Below are positions 1 through 8,263 of a stretch of 22,302 nt of DNA, piece after piece. Source of the stretch: a virus; IMG/VR virus record IMGVR_UViG_3300025695_000107, positions 1-22,302 of that record; one strand, written 5' to 3'. The position numbers were made by a program, and so were the translations under genes. The notes below the pieces were generated by a model. The model had not been told where the DNA came from. It saw nothing but the letters and a program-made list of their open reading frames with translations, and ran no database searches. Every line of letters begins with the position of its first letter. The first letter of the stretch is position 1.

Positions 1-894
1 GTATTCACGGTATTGTCTGAACCTCCTAGTGACCTATCCAGTATCTCTAGTGCGACTGTAGATAGATTTAGTAGAGACAGCGATGATGGTGGTGTTAAGG
101 TTAAGCCTGGTGATAAGGAAGAGAATCTTCAGTCCGCAGAACAAACATTGGGAATATATAAGAACCTAGCTATCAGTGGAGACAAGTCACCTCAACGAAC
201 TAATAGACAAGTTTCGTTATATCTACCTCTTGGTCTACAGTATCGTGATAATGTTGCATATGAAAATATGGATTTAGGCGCGTCAGGTGGCGCAGCAGAA
301 CTTGCCATGAAGAGTGGCGCAAGTGCTTTGGCAGCAATGATTGATACAGGCGCACAAACTCTTGCCGCTGGATTTAAAGGTTCTGCTGGTTCGGCACTTA
401 CAACACTTGGTGCGACTAAACTTCTTGCGAAAGTGCCTGGACTTGGAAATGAACTAGGTGGCGCATCAAAGGTTGCGGGTCGTGTGACAACCAATCCGAA
501 CACACGAGTTTTGTTCAAACAAGTCAATCTCCGTCAGTTCGCATTTACATTTAAGTTTATTCCTACATCACAGAAAGAAGCAGAAGAAGTCAAACAGATT
601 GTCAAGTTCTTCCGCACAGAGTTGTATCCAGAAGATATTGAGATTGATGTTGGACAATCAAAACTATCGGTTGGTTATAAGTTTCCTAACAAGTTTGCGA
701 TTGATGTTGTCTATGATGGTGAAGAAGTGGCCACAAAAATCAAACCATGTTATCTTCGTGACGTTGGTGTAACATATAACAACACCGCAATGTCGATGCA
801 TTCGGATGGTAACTTCAGCGAAGTCGAGATGACTCTCTCATTCCAAGAAACAAGAACACTCAACAGAAAAGATGTTGAGGAAGGTGGATTCTAA
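1..894 (+). CDS. 48: Baseplate tail-tube cap protein gp48-like, 5' partial
   Basis: Predicted tail-tube initiator/cap that joins the baseplate hub to the first tube ring. The reading frame is open from base 1 with no upstream stop, so the gene is probably cut by the window; an in-frame TTG at 13 would give 293 residues, shorter than T4 gp48 (about 364). The recognisable part is the C-terminal half (counted from that TTG): a motif beginning NPNTRVLFKQVNLRQF near residue 161, then FTFKFIP and a helix leading to FFRTELYPE, followed by beta strands ending in EVEMTLSFQET. This resembles the tube-like fold shared by gp48 and gp54. Residues about 85-155 are Ala/Gly-rich. The stop overlaps the gp53 start (TAATG), and gp48 before gp53 fits T4-like marine phages. 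gp54 is the main alternative, since the two are paralogous. Confidence 0.75.
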   Translation, partial: VFTVLSEPPSDLSSISSATVDRFSRDSDDGGVKVKPGDKEENLQSAEQTLGIYKNLAISGDKSPQRTNRQVSLYLPLGLQYRDNVAYENMDLGASGGAAELAMKSGASALAAMIDTGAQTLAAGFKGSAGSALTTLGATKLLAKVPGLGNELGGASKVAGRVTTNPNTRVLFKQVNLRQFAFTFKFIPTSQKEAEEVKQIVKFFRTELYPEDIEIDVGQSKLSVGYKFPNKFAIDVVYDGEEVATKIKPCYLRDVGVTYNNTAMSMHSDGNFSEVEMTLSFQETRTLNRKDVEEGGF

Positions 895-1652
895 TGACTA
901 CCAAGTATTTCAGTAACTTCAGTCTTATTAACTATAGATTTGGTGATAATGAAGACCCAGTATTCTTCAATAAACTGAATCAGTATGTTGACCTCATCGA
1001 TTCGGTCAAGAATGAAGTAACATTCTATAACAAATATACTGTCACATCTGGAGAGAGCGCTGACACATTATCATATAAGTTATATGGAACAACTGATTAC
1101 TACTGGACATTCTATCTGATGAATGACCATGTTCGTATTTCTGGTTGGCCAATCGCATCATATGATATTCTTGACATCGCAAAGGAAAAGTATCCATATC
1201 GTATGGTTACAACAAATAGCAACATCTCAGAGAACTTCCCTGTTGGTCAGGCAGTTATAGGACAGACAAGTGGCACAACAGGAACTATTGTTCGCAAGAT
1301 TCCTGACTTGGGTCAAATGGTGATTGACACTGGCGAAGAACCAAACACAACAAACTTTGGTCAGACAGAAATTGTATCATACACCGACCCCGATGGTAAT
1401 CTACAAACGATTACGTTGATTAAAGAATCTACACAATATGATGCGGTTCATCATTATGAAGACGCAGACGGTGTATGGCAAGACTTGACAATCTACGACT
1501 TTGGAAATCCTAGTTCATCTTGGACACCTATCACATATCGTGATAGACTTGAAGCGAAGAACGACGAACTAAAAGAGATTATCGTCATCCGACCAGACGC
1601 AATCGAAAAGGTTGTGTCTGAGTTTAACACATTCATGAAACAAAGAGTATAA
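894..1652 (+). CDS. 53: Baseplate wedge subunit gp53
   Basis: Wedge protein that in T4 links neighbouring wedges around the hub. The N-terminal motif YFSNFSLINYRFGDN and the segment TVTSGESADTLSYKLYGTTD followed by YYWTFYLMND (residues about 50-78) look like the LysM-type fold known in T4 gp53. At 252 residues it is longer than T4 gp53 (about 196); the excess is an insert near residues 118-170 starting GQAVIGQTSGTTGTIV, a small beta module that recurs in other proteins here. The C-terminal part, with TYRDRLEAKNDELKEI, is typical of the marine homologues. The ATG overlaps the previous stop and is preceded by a strong GAGG/AAGG ribosome site at 877-884. Confidence 0.88.
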   Translation: MTTKYFSNFSLINYRFGDNEDPVFFNKLNQYVDLIDSVKNEVTFYNKYTVTSGESADTLSYKLYGTTDYYWTFYLMNDHVRISGWPIASYDILDIAKEKYPYRMVTTNSNISENFPVGQAVIGQTSGTTGTIVRKIPDLGQMVIDTGEEPNTTNFGQTEIVSYTDPDGNLQTITLIKESTQYDAVHHYEDADGVWQDLTIYDFGNPSSSWTPITYRDRLEAKNDELKEIIVIRPDAIEKVVSEFNTFMKQRV

Positions 1653-1656
1653 CTGA

Positions 1657-2994
1657 ATGGCACAATCACAACAATATAAGATTGTTGAAGCGACGATGGC
1701 TGCCGACAGATTGGGTGGATTTAATATCAACTCATTCGATTTACGGTCACTGATTGCGGAACTCAATATCTTTGAGTCTCTTGACAAACCATATCTAACT
1801 GGGTCAGTTTCAATCCTTGATGACAAAGCAATCTTTGATGCGATTCAGTTTCAGGGAACAGAAAGACTTCGCATCAAAATGGCATCAGTCGAAAATGAAC
1901 TAGATGTTGTTTTCGAAAGAACATTTATGATGACAGGTATTGAGAGAGTCAGAAAGGCGAATGCCAACGCAAAGTCTAGTATGTATCTCTTTACTCTTAT
2001 CGATGAACATGCGTTTGTGGGTCGTATCAGAAAGTTTAGTAAATCTTATGAGGGTAGTATTCAAACTATCATCACTAAGATTATGGCGAATGAGTTTGGA
2101 AAGAACATTGACCTATCATATTCGGTGGGTGCGCCAGGCGTTCAGACAGATATCAAATGTATTGTTCCTAATCTGACACCACTACAGGCCGTGAGTTGGT
2201 TGACATCAAGAGCATCAACCGAAACGGGTTCTCCGTTCTTCACCTATGCGTCTATGCATGATGATAACATTCGTCTAGGTAATCTGGACGTGATGTTACA
2301 ACAAAAAGCATTCAATCGAAAACTTCCGTATACTTACAATCCATCCAACGTATCTATCGCAGAAGGTCAGTCAGAACTAGAGAAAACATTTACGATTAAA
2401 CATCTACGTGCTGGTAGTATGTCCAACACACTCAAACTTATTGAAGCTGGTGCGGTGACATCTAAATACTCTAACACAAATCTCAACACAGGTCAAATCT
2501 TTTCTCAACGACATAGTATTCGTAAGACACTAGAGAATCTACAGAACAAAGAGATTATTGGTGATAAACAGAATGTCTTTGATGGCGACTTCTTTGTTGG
2601 TGACCAACAGATTGATTTGTATGACGCACAAAGATATCATACAGTTACATCAACAGGCACATATGGTAGTTACAAAAGTTACAATGATGAGTTTGATGAG
2701 ACTAAGTTCAGAAAGAAACTTGAACCAAGTGCGTTGAAGAATCATCTTCACAAGAACACATTGAATGTTGTTGTTGAGGGTGCTGGTTTTATTGTTTCCA
2801 AAGCAACAGTTGGTGATATCGTTAATCTCAAAGTTGTCAATGATAACTCAATGACCGAAAATGTAAACAATGAAGATGATGTCCTAGATAAGAGAATGTC
2901 TGGTGATTTCATCATTTATGATACACGACACACATTTCAGGGGACACAACACAGTGTTAGTATGAATGTGTGTAAACTGGAGAGAATGGAATGA
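1657..2994 (+). CDS. Baseplate hub protein, gp27-like
   Basis: Probable hub ring protein on which the gp5-type OB-fold protein sits. The 445-residue product has the opening typical of gp27/VgrG-N/gpD-like hub proteins: an ELNIFESLDKPYLTGSVSIL stretch near residues 35-55, then a strand-rich domain in which ERTFMMTGIERV and SSMYLFTLIDEHAF match the tube-like half, and a second half with SFFTY-like strands and many polar loops (PFFTYASMHDDN). It lies directly upstream of the gp5 OB-fold gene and overlaps it by four bases, as expected for an obligate partner. T4 gp27 is about 391 residues and lies elsewhere in T4, so the assignment rests on fold-like motifs and context. The ribosome site (AAAGAG) is weak. 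Confidence 0.65.
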   Translation: MAQSQQYKIVEATMAADRLGGFNINSFDLRSLIAELNIFESLDKPYLTGSVSILDDKAIFDAIQFQGTERLRIKMASVENELDVVFERTFMMTGIERVRKANANAKSSMYLFTLIDEHAFVGRIRKFSKSYEGSIQTIITKIMANEFGKNIDLSYSVGAPGVQTDIKCIVPNLTPLQAVSWLTSRASTETGSPFFTYASMHDDNIRLGNLDVMLQQKAFNRKLPYTYNPSNVSIAEGQSELEKTFTIKHLRAGSMSNTLKLIEAGAVTSKYSNTNLNTGQIFSQRHSIRKTLENLQNKEIIGDKQNVFDGDFFVGDQQIDLYDAQRYHTVTSTGTYGSYKSYNDEFDETKFRKKLEPSALKNHLHKNTLNVVVEGAGFIVSKATVGDIVNLKVVNDNSMTENVNNEDDVLDKRMSGDFIIYDTRHTFQGTQHSVSMNVCKLERME

Positions 2995-3836
2995 TTCCTA
3001 CAGAATACTATGGCGATAATACTCGTTGGTTTATCGCAACGGTTGTTAGTGCTGCTGCGCCTGTTGGATATGAGGGTCGTGTAAAGATTCGTATTCACGG
3101 CATACACAGTGAATCCAATCTGGATATTCCAGAAAAGGATTTGCCGTGGGCTCAGTGTGTTCTACCGACAACCGAAGGTGGTGTGTCTGGTATTGGTCGT
3201 ATTCCTCGTTTGTTGCCGAGTGCGTTGGTATTTGGTTTCTTTGTGGATGGTATCAACTCACAAACACCAATCATTATGGGTTCATTACCACACATCGAAC
3301 TTCCATCAGATATTCAACTGGGTCAACCAGAAGAAGATGTTGGTGAAGAGAAACCAGAAGGTTTCTTCAATAAAGTATCCGCATTCCTTAGTAGTTTTGT
3401 GACCGAAGATATTCGTAATGATGATACGGGCGGTCTTGTAGGAACGATTCTTCGCAACAGACAAAAAGTCTGTATTCAGTTCTTTCTAAATCTTGGATAT
3501 ACAATAAATCAAGCCATTGGTATTACAGCTGGATTGTCTACTTCGAGCAGAATGATGACGGGTCGTGATGGTATCGCAAGTTGGGGAGATGAGAGATACA
3601 AGAACCTTAAAACATTCTCTAATGACTATCTTCTTTTCACAACACAACTACAGTTTGTAGCATATGAGTTGAGAGGTCTTGAGAATGCCGCAAATATTCG
3701 TTTGTTGAATACCGAGAACCTTGAGGGTAGAGATGGGTCTTGTGAGGTATTTGTAAAATACTATCTAAGAGAGAAGAAGAAAGTGTTTGTCAAAAATACT
3801 GAAAGAACTGCGAAACGATTGAAGGATAGATTGTAA
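2991..3836 (+). CDS. 5: gp5-type hub protein: OB-fold domain plus degenerate lysozyme-like domain
   Basis: N-terminal part of the puncturing device, 281 residues. Residues about 10-105 form the gp5/gpV OB-fold: WFIATVVSA, GRVKIRIHGIHS, DLPWAQCVLPT, then the conserved GIGRIPRLLPSALVFGFF and PIIMGSLPH. Residues about 150-240 resemble the phage tail lysozyme family: CIQFFLNLGYTINQAIGIT, IASWGDERYKNL, TTQLQFVAYELRG. In that family a Glu-Ser pair follows the GNL segment; here the aligned residues are Ser185-Ser186, so the catalytic Glu seems lost. The C-terminus is a basic tail (KKKVFVKNTERTAKRLK). There is no spike; that lies two genes downstream. Both ends overlap neighbours (ATGA at the start, TAATG at the end). 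The OB-fold call is strong; the lysozyme relationship is inferred from pattern memory. Confidence 0.8.
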   Translation: MIPTEYYGDNTRWFIATVVSAAAPVGYEGRVKIRIHGIHSESNLDIPEKDLPWAQCVLPTTEGGVSGIGRIPRLLPSALVFGFFVDGINSQTPIIMGSLPHIELPSDIQLGQPEEDVGEEKPEGFFNKVSAFLSSFVTEDIRNDDTGGLVGTILRNRQKVCIQFFLNLGYTINQAIGITAGLSTSSRMMTGRDGIASWGDERYKNLKTFSNDYLLFTTQLQFVAYELRGLENAANIRLLNTENLEGRDGSCEVFVKYYLREKKKVFVKNTERTAKRLKDRL

Positions 3837-6199
3837 TGGCGTTAGATAAAGACGATTTAAATAATGCTCTGAAGAAAGAACAAAGAGTTGCTGTTGTCGG
3901 TGTTCAGAAAAAACAATACAAGTATGTGACGACACAGGGTGTTGACGAAGATGGATTCAGTTATACACTTACTCAGAGAGTCGAGGTAAAACCAGGCGAG
4001 TCTCTATCTTCTGTTGCTGGTAAGACACAGAAACAAGCAGAGGAGACATTCGCGAAGAAAGCAACCAAAGTCGGTAAGGAAGACGGTGAAGTTCTTGGTG
4101 GTGTAAAAAGTCTGGGTAAAGAGAATATCTCACCTAAAGAAGTTACTGACACTTCTGTGGGACAGATTACTGATAAGGTTGGTGGATTAACGGGGACAAA
4201 GACTCCTTCGGCATCTCTTGGTTCTCTCACTGGACTACCTGCACAGGTCGCGGGGGATAAAGCAAAGAGTGGTATTGTCGGTATTGGTTCTGGGTCACCT
4301 ACGGGTGTCGCATCTCTGGTGGCCGCTGGTAAAGATAAAAAAGGAGACCTTGCAACAGAAGTATCAGACTTTGCTACGGGTATTGCTGATGCGGGTGAGT
4401 TGAGTAACATTCAATCGAGTCTTCCCGAAGTTGATTTCGGTGACCTCACAGATACAGTAAAGGATATAAGTCCTATCTCAAGCATCACTGGTAAACTGAG
4501 TGATGTTGTTGATGGTGTTGTAGACGCAACAGGTATTGGTGGATTGACATCAAAAGCGACATCATCTAAGAATGGTCTAAGTTTCTTCAAGGACGCAAAG
4601 AGTCTGGTGTCAAGTTCATTGAGAGATGTGTCATCTGCAATCAAAGATACAAGTAGTGCGATTGACAGATTTACATCAAGTCAAACAAATAAGTTTAATA
4701 AGGGTCTTCAGTCAGGATTTCTTCAAAATGTCAGTGAGACAATCACGGGCGCAGCAAAGGGTTTTATTGCAACTATCGTGCCAGGCGGTGTGTCACTTAA
4801 TGATGATGAGTATGCCGAGACATTTGCACAACTTACAGTAAAAGATGATAACGAGAAAACTAAGGCTGTAAAGAATCTCACTGTAAAATCACCAAATGTC
4901 AGTGATAGAATGAAGGGTGTTGTCAGTAACACAAACGCATCATCCGCAACAGAGTTACAAGAGAAGGTTGTAACAGAGGCAAAGAGACAAGGTATTCCAC
5001 AAGAGGAGATTGATGTTGCGACTGATGAGATTGCCACAATCGATACTGTGGCGAGTCAACTTGATACAACTATTGGTGGAACACTGGTTGTTGATGCAAA
5101 GTTATTTGATGATGGTGTTCCTATTTCGGACAACAACCAGAAATGGTCGGGTCGCACAAGTCCTGATGATGTATTCACCTATGTCTCGTCTGTTGAAGAA
5201 CTTGATACCGAGTTTGCCAAAGTATCGCGTGATGTGACAGAAGTTGTCATTCATGCTACCGAAACATATACCAATAAGAACATCGGTGCTATTGAAATAA
5301 ATAACATTCACAATGAACTAGGACATGATGGTATTGGTTATCACTATGTGATAAGACGTGATGGCAGATTACAACGTGGTCGTCCAGTGAACAGAAAAGG
5401 TGAACATGCGCCAGTCAATGACCATGATACATATTCTATTGGTATTGTTATGGTCGGTGGTCTTGATTCCCCGTCTGGTTCTGCATCACCAAAAAGGTCA
5501 GGACATACATTCACGAGAGCTCAGTTCACTACCCTTGAACGTTTTATTAGTTCTTTCTATCGCAAGTTTCCAGGCGGTCAGGTCTTTGGTCACAATGACA
5601 TTGATGTGAATGAACTCGACCCATATTTTGATGTTGTTGATTATGTTGAATCTATCTTCCGTAAGAAGAATAAGGTTACAGACCCACTCACAAGAGGCCC
5701 ACTCACACCAGTTGAGATTATCAAGGGTGCAACATTTATTCCAAAATCTCAACGACTGGAAGAAAGAGAAGATGTTGCGTTTGAGTTAGAAAATACTGAC
5801 GACATTGAGATTGAAGAGAGACAATCAAATGTATTTGAACGCCCACCGAAACCAGAGGGTTTTCCAAAAGAAGAAGAAGATGGAACAATCTATGATTACG
5901 AATGGGATGATGAGTCTCGTAAATGGGTTCAGTCGATAGACTATTCAAACGTAAAAGAAGAACAAGATGTAAGAGCGGTCTCTGATGTAGAGAAACAGAT
6001 TGCAGGTCTTGAATCAAAAAGAACATACCTACAAACAAGACTTGATAGTGGTAAAGAGACAACAAGGTCAGAGATTTCTCTTGAGGGTAGAATCAAACGT
6101 CTTGACAGACAGATAAACAATCTAAAGAAAACAACAAATGTCAACTCACCAACCACGACTAAAGTATATGGCGTTGAAGACTTTGACGAGGACTTGTAA
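3836..6199 (+). CDS. Hub-associated N-acetylmuramoyl-L-alanine amidase (Amidase_2), 787 aa
   Basis: Probable virion peptidoglycan amidase, taking the place of T4 gp5 lysozyme. Residues about 468-612 match Amidase_2/PGRP: VVIHATET with His473, HNELGHDGIGYHYVIRRDGR, GEHAPVND with His524, YSIGIVMVGG, and GHNDIDVNELDPYFDV with His586 and Asp595. His473, His586 and Asp595 fall where the AmpD-type zinc triad lies; the lysine usually two residues before the Asp is Glu593 here. Residues 1-465 are low-complexity, Ser/Thr/Gly/Lys-rich, with many VGGLTG- and SGSPTG-like turns, perhaps a flexible or fibrous linker. A short PGESLSSVAGKT near residues 53-64 recalls the start of a LysM but is incomplete. 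The C-terminus is acidic (KEEEDGTIYDYEWDDES), then a coiled coil (VEKQIAGLESKRTYLQTRLD). The gene overlaps both neighbours by one base (TAATG), placing it inside the hub operon. Confidence 0.82.
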   Translation: MALDKDDLNNALKKEQRVAVVGVQKKQYKYVTTQGVDEDGFSYTLTQRVEVKPGESLSSVAGKTQKQAEETFAKKATKVGKEDGEVLGGVKSLGKENISPKEVTDTSVGQITDKVGGLTGTKTPSASLGSLTGLPAQVAGDKAKSGIVGIGSGSPTGVASLVAAGKDKKGDLATEVSDFATGIADAGELSNIQSSLPEVDFGDLTDTVKDISPISSITGKLSDVVDGVVDATGIGGLTSKATSSKNGLSFFKDAKSLVSSSLRDVSSAIKDTSSAIDRFTSSQTNKFNKGLQSGFLQNVSETITGAAKGFIATIVPGGVSLNDDEYAETFAQLTVKDDNEKTKAVKNLTVKSPNVSDRMKGVVSNTNASSATELQEKVVTEAKRQGIPQEEIDVATDEIATIDTVASQLDTTIGGTLVVDAKLFDDGVPISDNNQKWSGRTSPDDVFTYVSSVEELDTEFAKVSRDVTEVVIHATETYTNKNIGAIEINNIHNELGHDGIGYHYVIRRDGRLQRGRPVNRKGEHAPVNDHDTYSIGIVMVGGLDSPSGSASPKRSGHTFTRAQFTTLERFISSFYRKFPGGQVFGHNDIDVNELDPYFDVVDYVESIFRKKNKVTDPLTRGPLTPVEIIKGATFIPKSQRLEEREDVAFELENTDDIEIEERQSNVFERPPKPEGFPKEEEDGTIYDYEWDDESRKWVQSIDYSNVKEEQDVRAVSDVEKQIAGLESKRTYLQTRLDSGKETTRSEISLEGRIKRLDRQINNLKKTTNVNSPTTTKVYGVEDFDEDL

Positions 6200-7650
6200 T
6201 GACTACTAAAAAAGATACACTTGAACTGAGAGAAAAAGAACTAGGTTCTGGTCAAGAACTCACGGTTGGTGTGCCAGATAATGGTATGCAGAACGCATCG
6301 GGTGATTTACCCAAACGTGACTACAACTATGGGTCATCACTAAACAAGGTTGCTGTTGGTCAGAAGGTCAACAAACTTTATACGGCTGGCGGCGATGTTG
6401 GTGTTCCTCTGAACATTGCTCCACAGAGACCGTCCCAGTATCCTTGTAATCAGATTGATGAGACACCATCTGGTCATAGTATTGAGTTTGATGATACGCC
6501 AGGCGGTGAACGAGTGATGATTCGTCACCGTAAGGGTGCGGGTATTGAGATGAGAGCAGATGGTTCTGTTGTAATCTCTGCCACAAATAACAAAGTAGAG
6601 GTTACAGGTGGTGACCAAACTGTCATCGTAGAGGGACACGGTAATCTCATCTATAATGGTAATCTGAATCTAAAAGTGTCAGGTGACTTCAATGTAGATG
6701 TTGGTGGCAACTATAATGTCAATGTTGCGGGCAACCAAGTAGAGAACATCAAACGTAATCATAAGACTACTGTAGAAGAGAACTCCCATTATATCACCAA
6801 AGGGACGAAGAACACCAAGACAGTCGGAACACACACTGACATCATGTTAGCAGATAATAATCAGATTGTCAATGGCAATCAACAGAATGTTGTTGAAGGT
6901 AATGTTGACTTCTTCTCGGAAGAAAAGATTTTCATCTCTGGTAAAGAACAGTTTGCGGTCTCTGCAAAAGTTGCGAACATTGCGGCCGCTAAACAAATCT
7001 CTGTATTTGGTCAGAAAGGTGTTATCGGTGGTAAAGAGGTAGACTTCACTGGTAAATCTTATTATGGTAGTAAGGGTGAAGAAGAAGCGGCATCTAATGC
7101 AATCTTTTGGGGAACATTCAAAGGTGTCGCAACAGAAGCGATTCGTTCTGTCAATGCTGATAAAGCGGCATTTGCTGAAGTGGCAGACCTCGCACACTCA
7201 CAGTCATATGGAGAAGCACTCACATCTGGTTCTACAGTTGGTGATACTGCAACATTACACTCATTATCACAAGAAGATATTTCTGGTCAAGACGCACCTA
7301 TCACCCCTGACCTCGTTGTTGACCACACACTCAATGGGTCGTATGCGATTCAGACTGTGGTAGTTGATGCTGATGATGTATTGAAGAATAGTCTAAACAT
7401 AGAAGAGAAATACAACTTTGTTTTCAGAACAACGCCAACGATGCAGGAGATTCGTTCTGCGTTCAGAAATGAAGATTCTAGAAACACTGTGTCTGACCTT
7501 CTTGTATCAGAGGGAAGACTGAATCCAGATTACAAGAACATTGTTCCGCCTGCTATCGGTAGAACTGTGAGTAAGAAGGCATCTTCAAGATATGGTTACA
7601 CACCTATTGGTAATGCACTTGAGAATAGAGGAAAGAGATTTACACCATGA
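6199..7650 (+). CDS. Central spike, gp5 C-terminal beta-helix-like
   Basis: Predicted trimeric cell-puncturing needle. Residues about 90-135 (PSGHSIEFDDTPGGERVMIR and AGIEMRADGSVVISA) are the strands that start VgrG/gp5C spikes. From Val160 the sequence falls into octads of the V-x-G-x5 type seen in T4 gp5C: VSGDFNVD, VGGNYNVN, VAGNQVEN, IKRNHKTT, VEENSHYI, continuing with decay to about residue 255. Unlike T4, where this is the C-terminal part of gp5, it is a separate 483-residue protein. About 200 residues follow the helix, including an Ala-rich segment (SVNADKAAFAEVADLAHSQS) and a more ordered end (NFVFRTTPTMQEIRSAFRN), which is unusual for a spike expected to end in a tip. It starts by TAATG overlap with the amidase gene and has GAGGA upstream. 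Confidence 0.8.
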   Translation: MTTKKDTLELREKELGSGQELTVGVPDNGMQNASGDLPKRDYNYGSSLNKVAVGQKVNKLYTAGGDVGVPLNIAPQRPSQYPCNQIDETPSGHSIEFDDTPGGERVMIRHRKGAGIEMRADGSVVISATNNKVEVTGGDQTVIVEGHGNLIYNGNLNLKVSGDFNVDVGGNYNVNVAGNQVENIKRNHKTTVEENSHYITKGTKNTKTVGTHTDIMLADNNQIVNGNQQNVVEGNVDFFSEEKIFISGKEQFAVSAKVANIAAAKQISVFGQKGVIGGKEVDFTGKSYYGSKGEEEAASNAIFWGTFKGVATEAIRSVNADKAAFAEVADLAHSQSYGEALTSGSTVGDTATLHSLSQEDISGQDAPITPDLVVDHTLNGSYAIQTVVVDADDVLKNSLNIEEKYNFVFRTTPTMQEIRSAFRNEDSRNTVSDLLVSEGRLNPDYKNIVPPAIGRTVSKKASSRYGYTPIGNALENRGKRFTP

Positions 7651-8243
7651 TGATATTAGTAGACCCTATTTACAATCCTGAGAATCAGGAGACAATCACG
7701 TCTGCGACCAAACTTGGGCCAGGCATTACGATTGCGAAGTTTCTGGGTGCATATGGCGACAGAACATCATTCAATCATGTTGAGTTTGATTTCACTCGTA
7801 GACAGATTGCTCGTAACCTATATCTTCATGCAGAAGCAATGCGAGTAATCAATGGAAACACAGACATCTTTAATGATGTTCGTCTGATTGTGAGTGAAGG
7901 TTTGTATAGACGTAACCTTTTGGTAGATATTCTTGATACAAATATGGAAGACAAAGCATTTGGTCGTCTTGTATACTATCAAGTCATTGGTCGTGATGGT
8001 AAGATTGACTTTGAGAAGACATTTGAGGTCGCTGAGTATTGGAAAGATTATATCAACTTTGATACACTATATCTTGATTATGACTCATATAATCCAGATG
8101 GAAGTCTGACAGCACAGATTGGATTGAAGTTCCCTGAAGTATCTGCGACATTTGATGTGAACTTTGAGAACAACATCGAGACATGGTATAATAATTTTCT
8201 ACAGAGTAGAGATGAACTTGTAGAAATACGAGAAACTGAATAA
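7647..8243 (+). CDS. M15 peptidase-like protein, apparently without metal ligands
   Basis: 198-residue product. Its pattern follows the D-Ala-D-Ala carboxypeptidase-like (M15_3) proteins known in T4-like marine phages: EFDFTRRQIARNLYLHAEAM (46-65), VRLIVSEGLYRR where the family has an ITSGYR-like strand (78-89), FEVAEYWKDYINFDTLYLDY where the family has an IAxWIKDNxxYDQLxLEY segment (126-145), and a terminal strand SLTAQIGLKF (153-162). The zinc ligands are missing: in the SxHxxGxAxD motif the His position is Lys103 and the Asp position Tyr110, and the WIHVSF His is Gly159. If the relationship holds, this is a structural pseudoenzyme. It overlaps the spike gene (ATGA), has a good GAGGAAAG ribosome site, and ends the hub block. 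Otherwise it should be read as an unknown virion protein. Confidence 0.6.
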   Translation: MMILVDPIYNPENQETITSATKLGPGITIAKFLGAYGDRTSFNHVEFDFTRRQIARNLYLHAEAMRVINGNTDIFNDVRLIVSEGLYRRNLLVDILDTNMEDKAFGRLVYYQVIGRDGKIDFEKTFEVAEYWKDYINFDTLYLDYDSYNPDGSLTAQIGLKFPEVSATFDVNFENNIETWYNNFLQSRDELVEIRETE

Positions 8244-8250
8244 AAAAGCA

Positions 8251-8258
8251 TATAAATA
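8251..8258 (+). promoter_or_regulatory. T4-type late promoter box before gp25
   Basis: TATAAATA, the exact core of T4 late promoters, lies in the 20-base gap before gp25. T4 late boxes occupy about -13 to -6, which puts the start point at about 8264, the A of the gp25 ATG. It would transcribe gp25, gp6 and the gp7-like gene independently of the hub genes. Confidence 0.65.
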
Positions 8259-8263
8259 GAGTT

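Noticed and set aside
13-15. TTG as the true start of the gp48-like gene
   Set aside because: The frame stays open to base 1 and the product would be shorter than gp48 homologues, so truncation by the window edge is more likely than a TTG start.
4000-4040. LysM domain at the start of the amidase protein
   Set aside because: Only a PGESLSSVAGKT-like opening is present; the remaining LysM strands and the Asn-rich end are absent.
6982-6989. GCGGCCGC sites here and at 10832 as possible cloning scars
   Set aside because: Both lie in frame inside well-conserved coding sequence (Ala-Ala-Ala) and show no vector-like flanks; ordinary alanine codons explain them.
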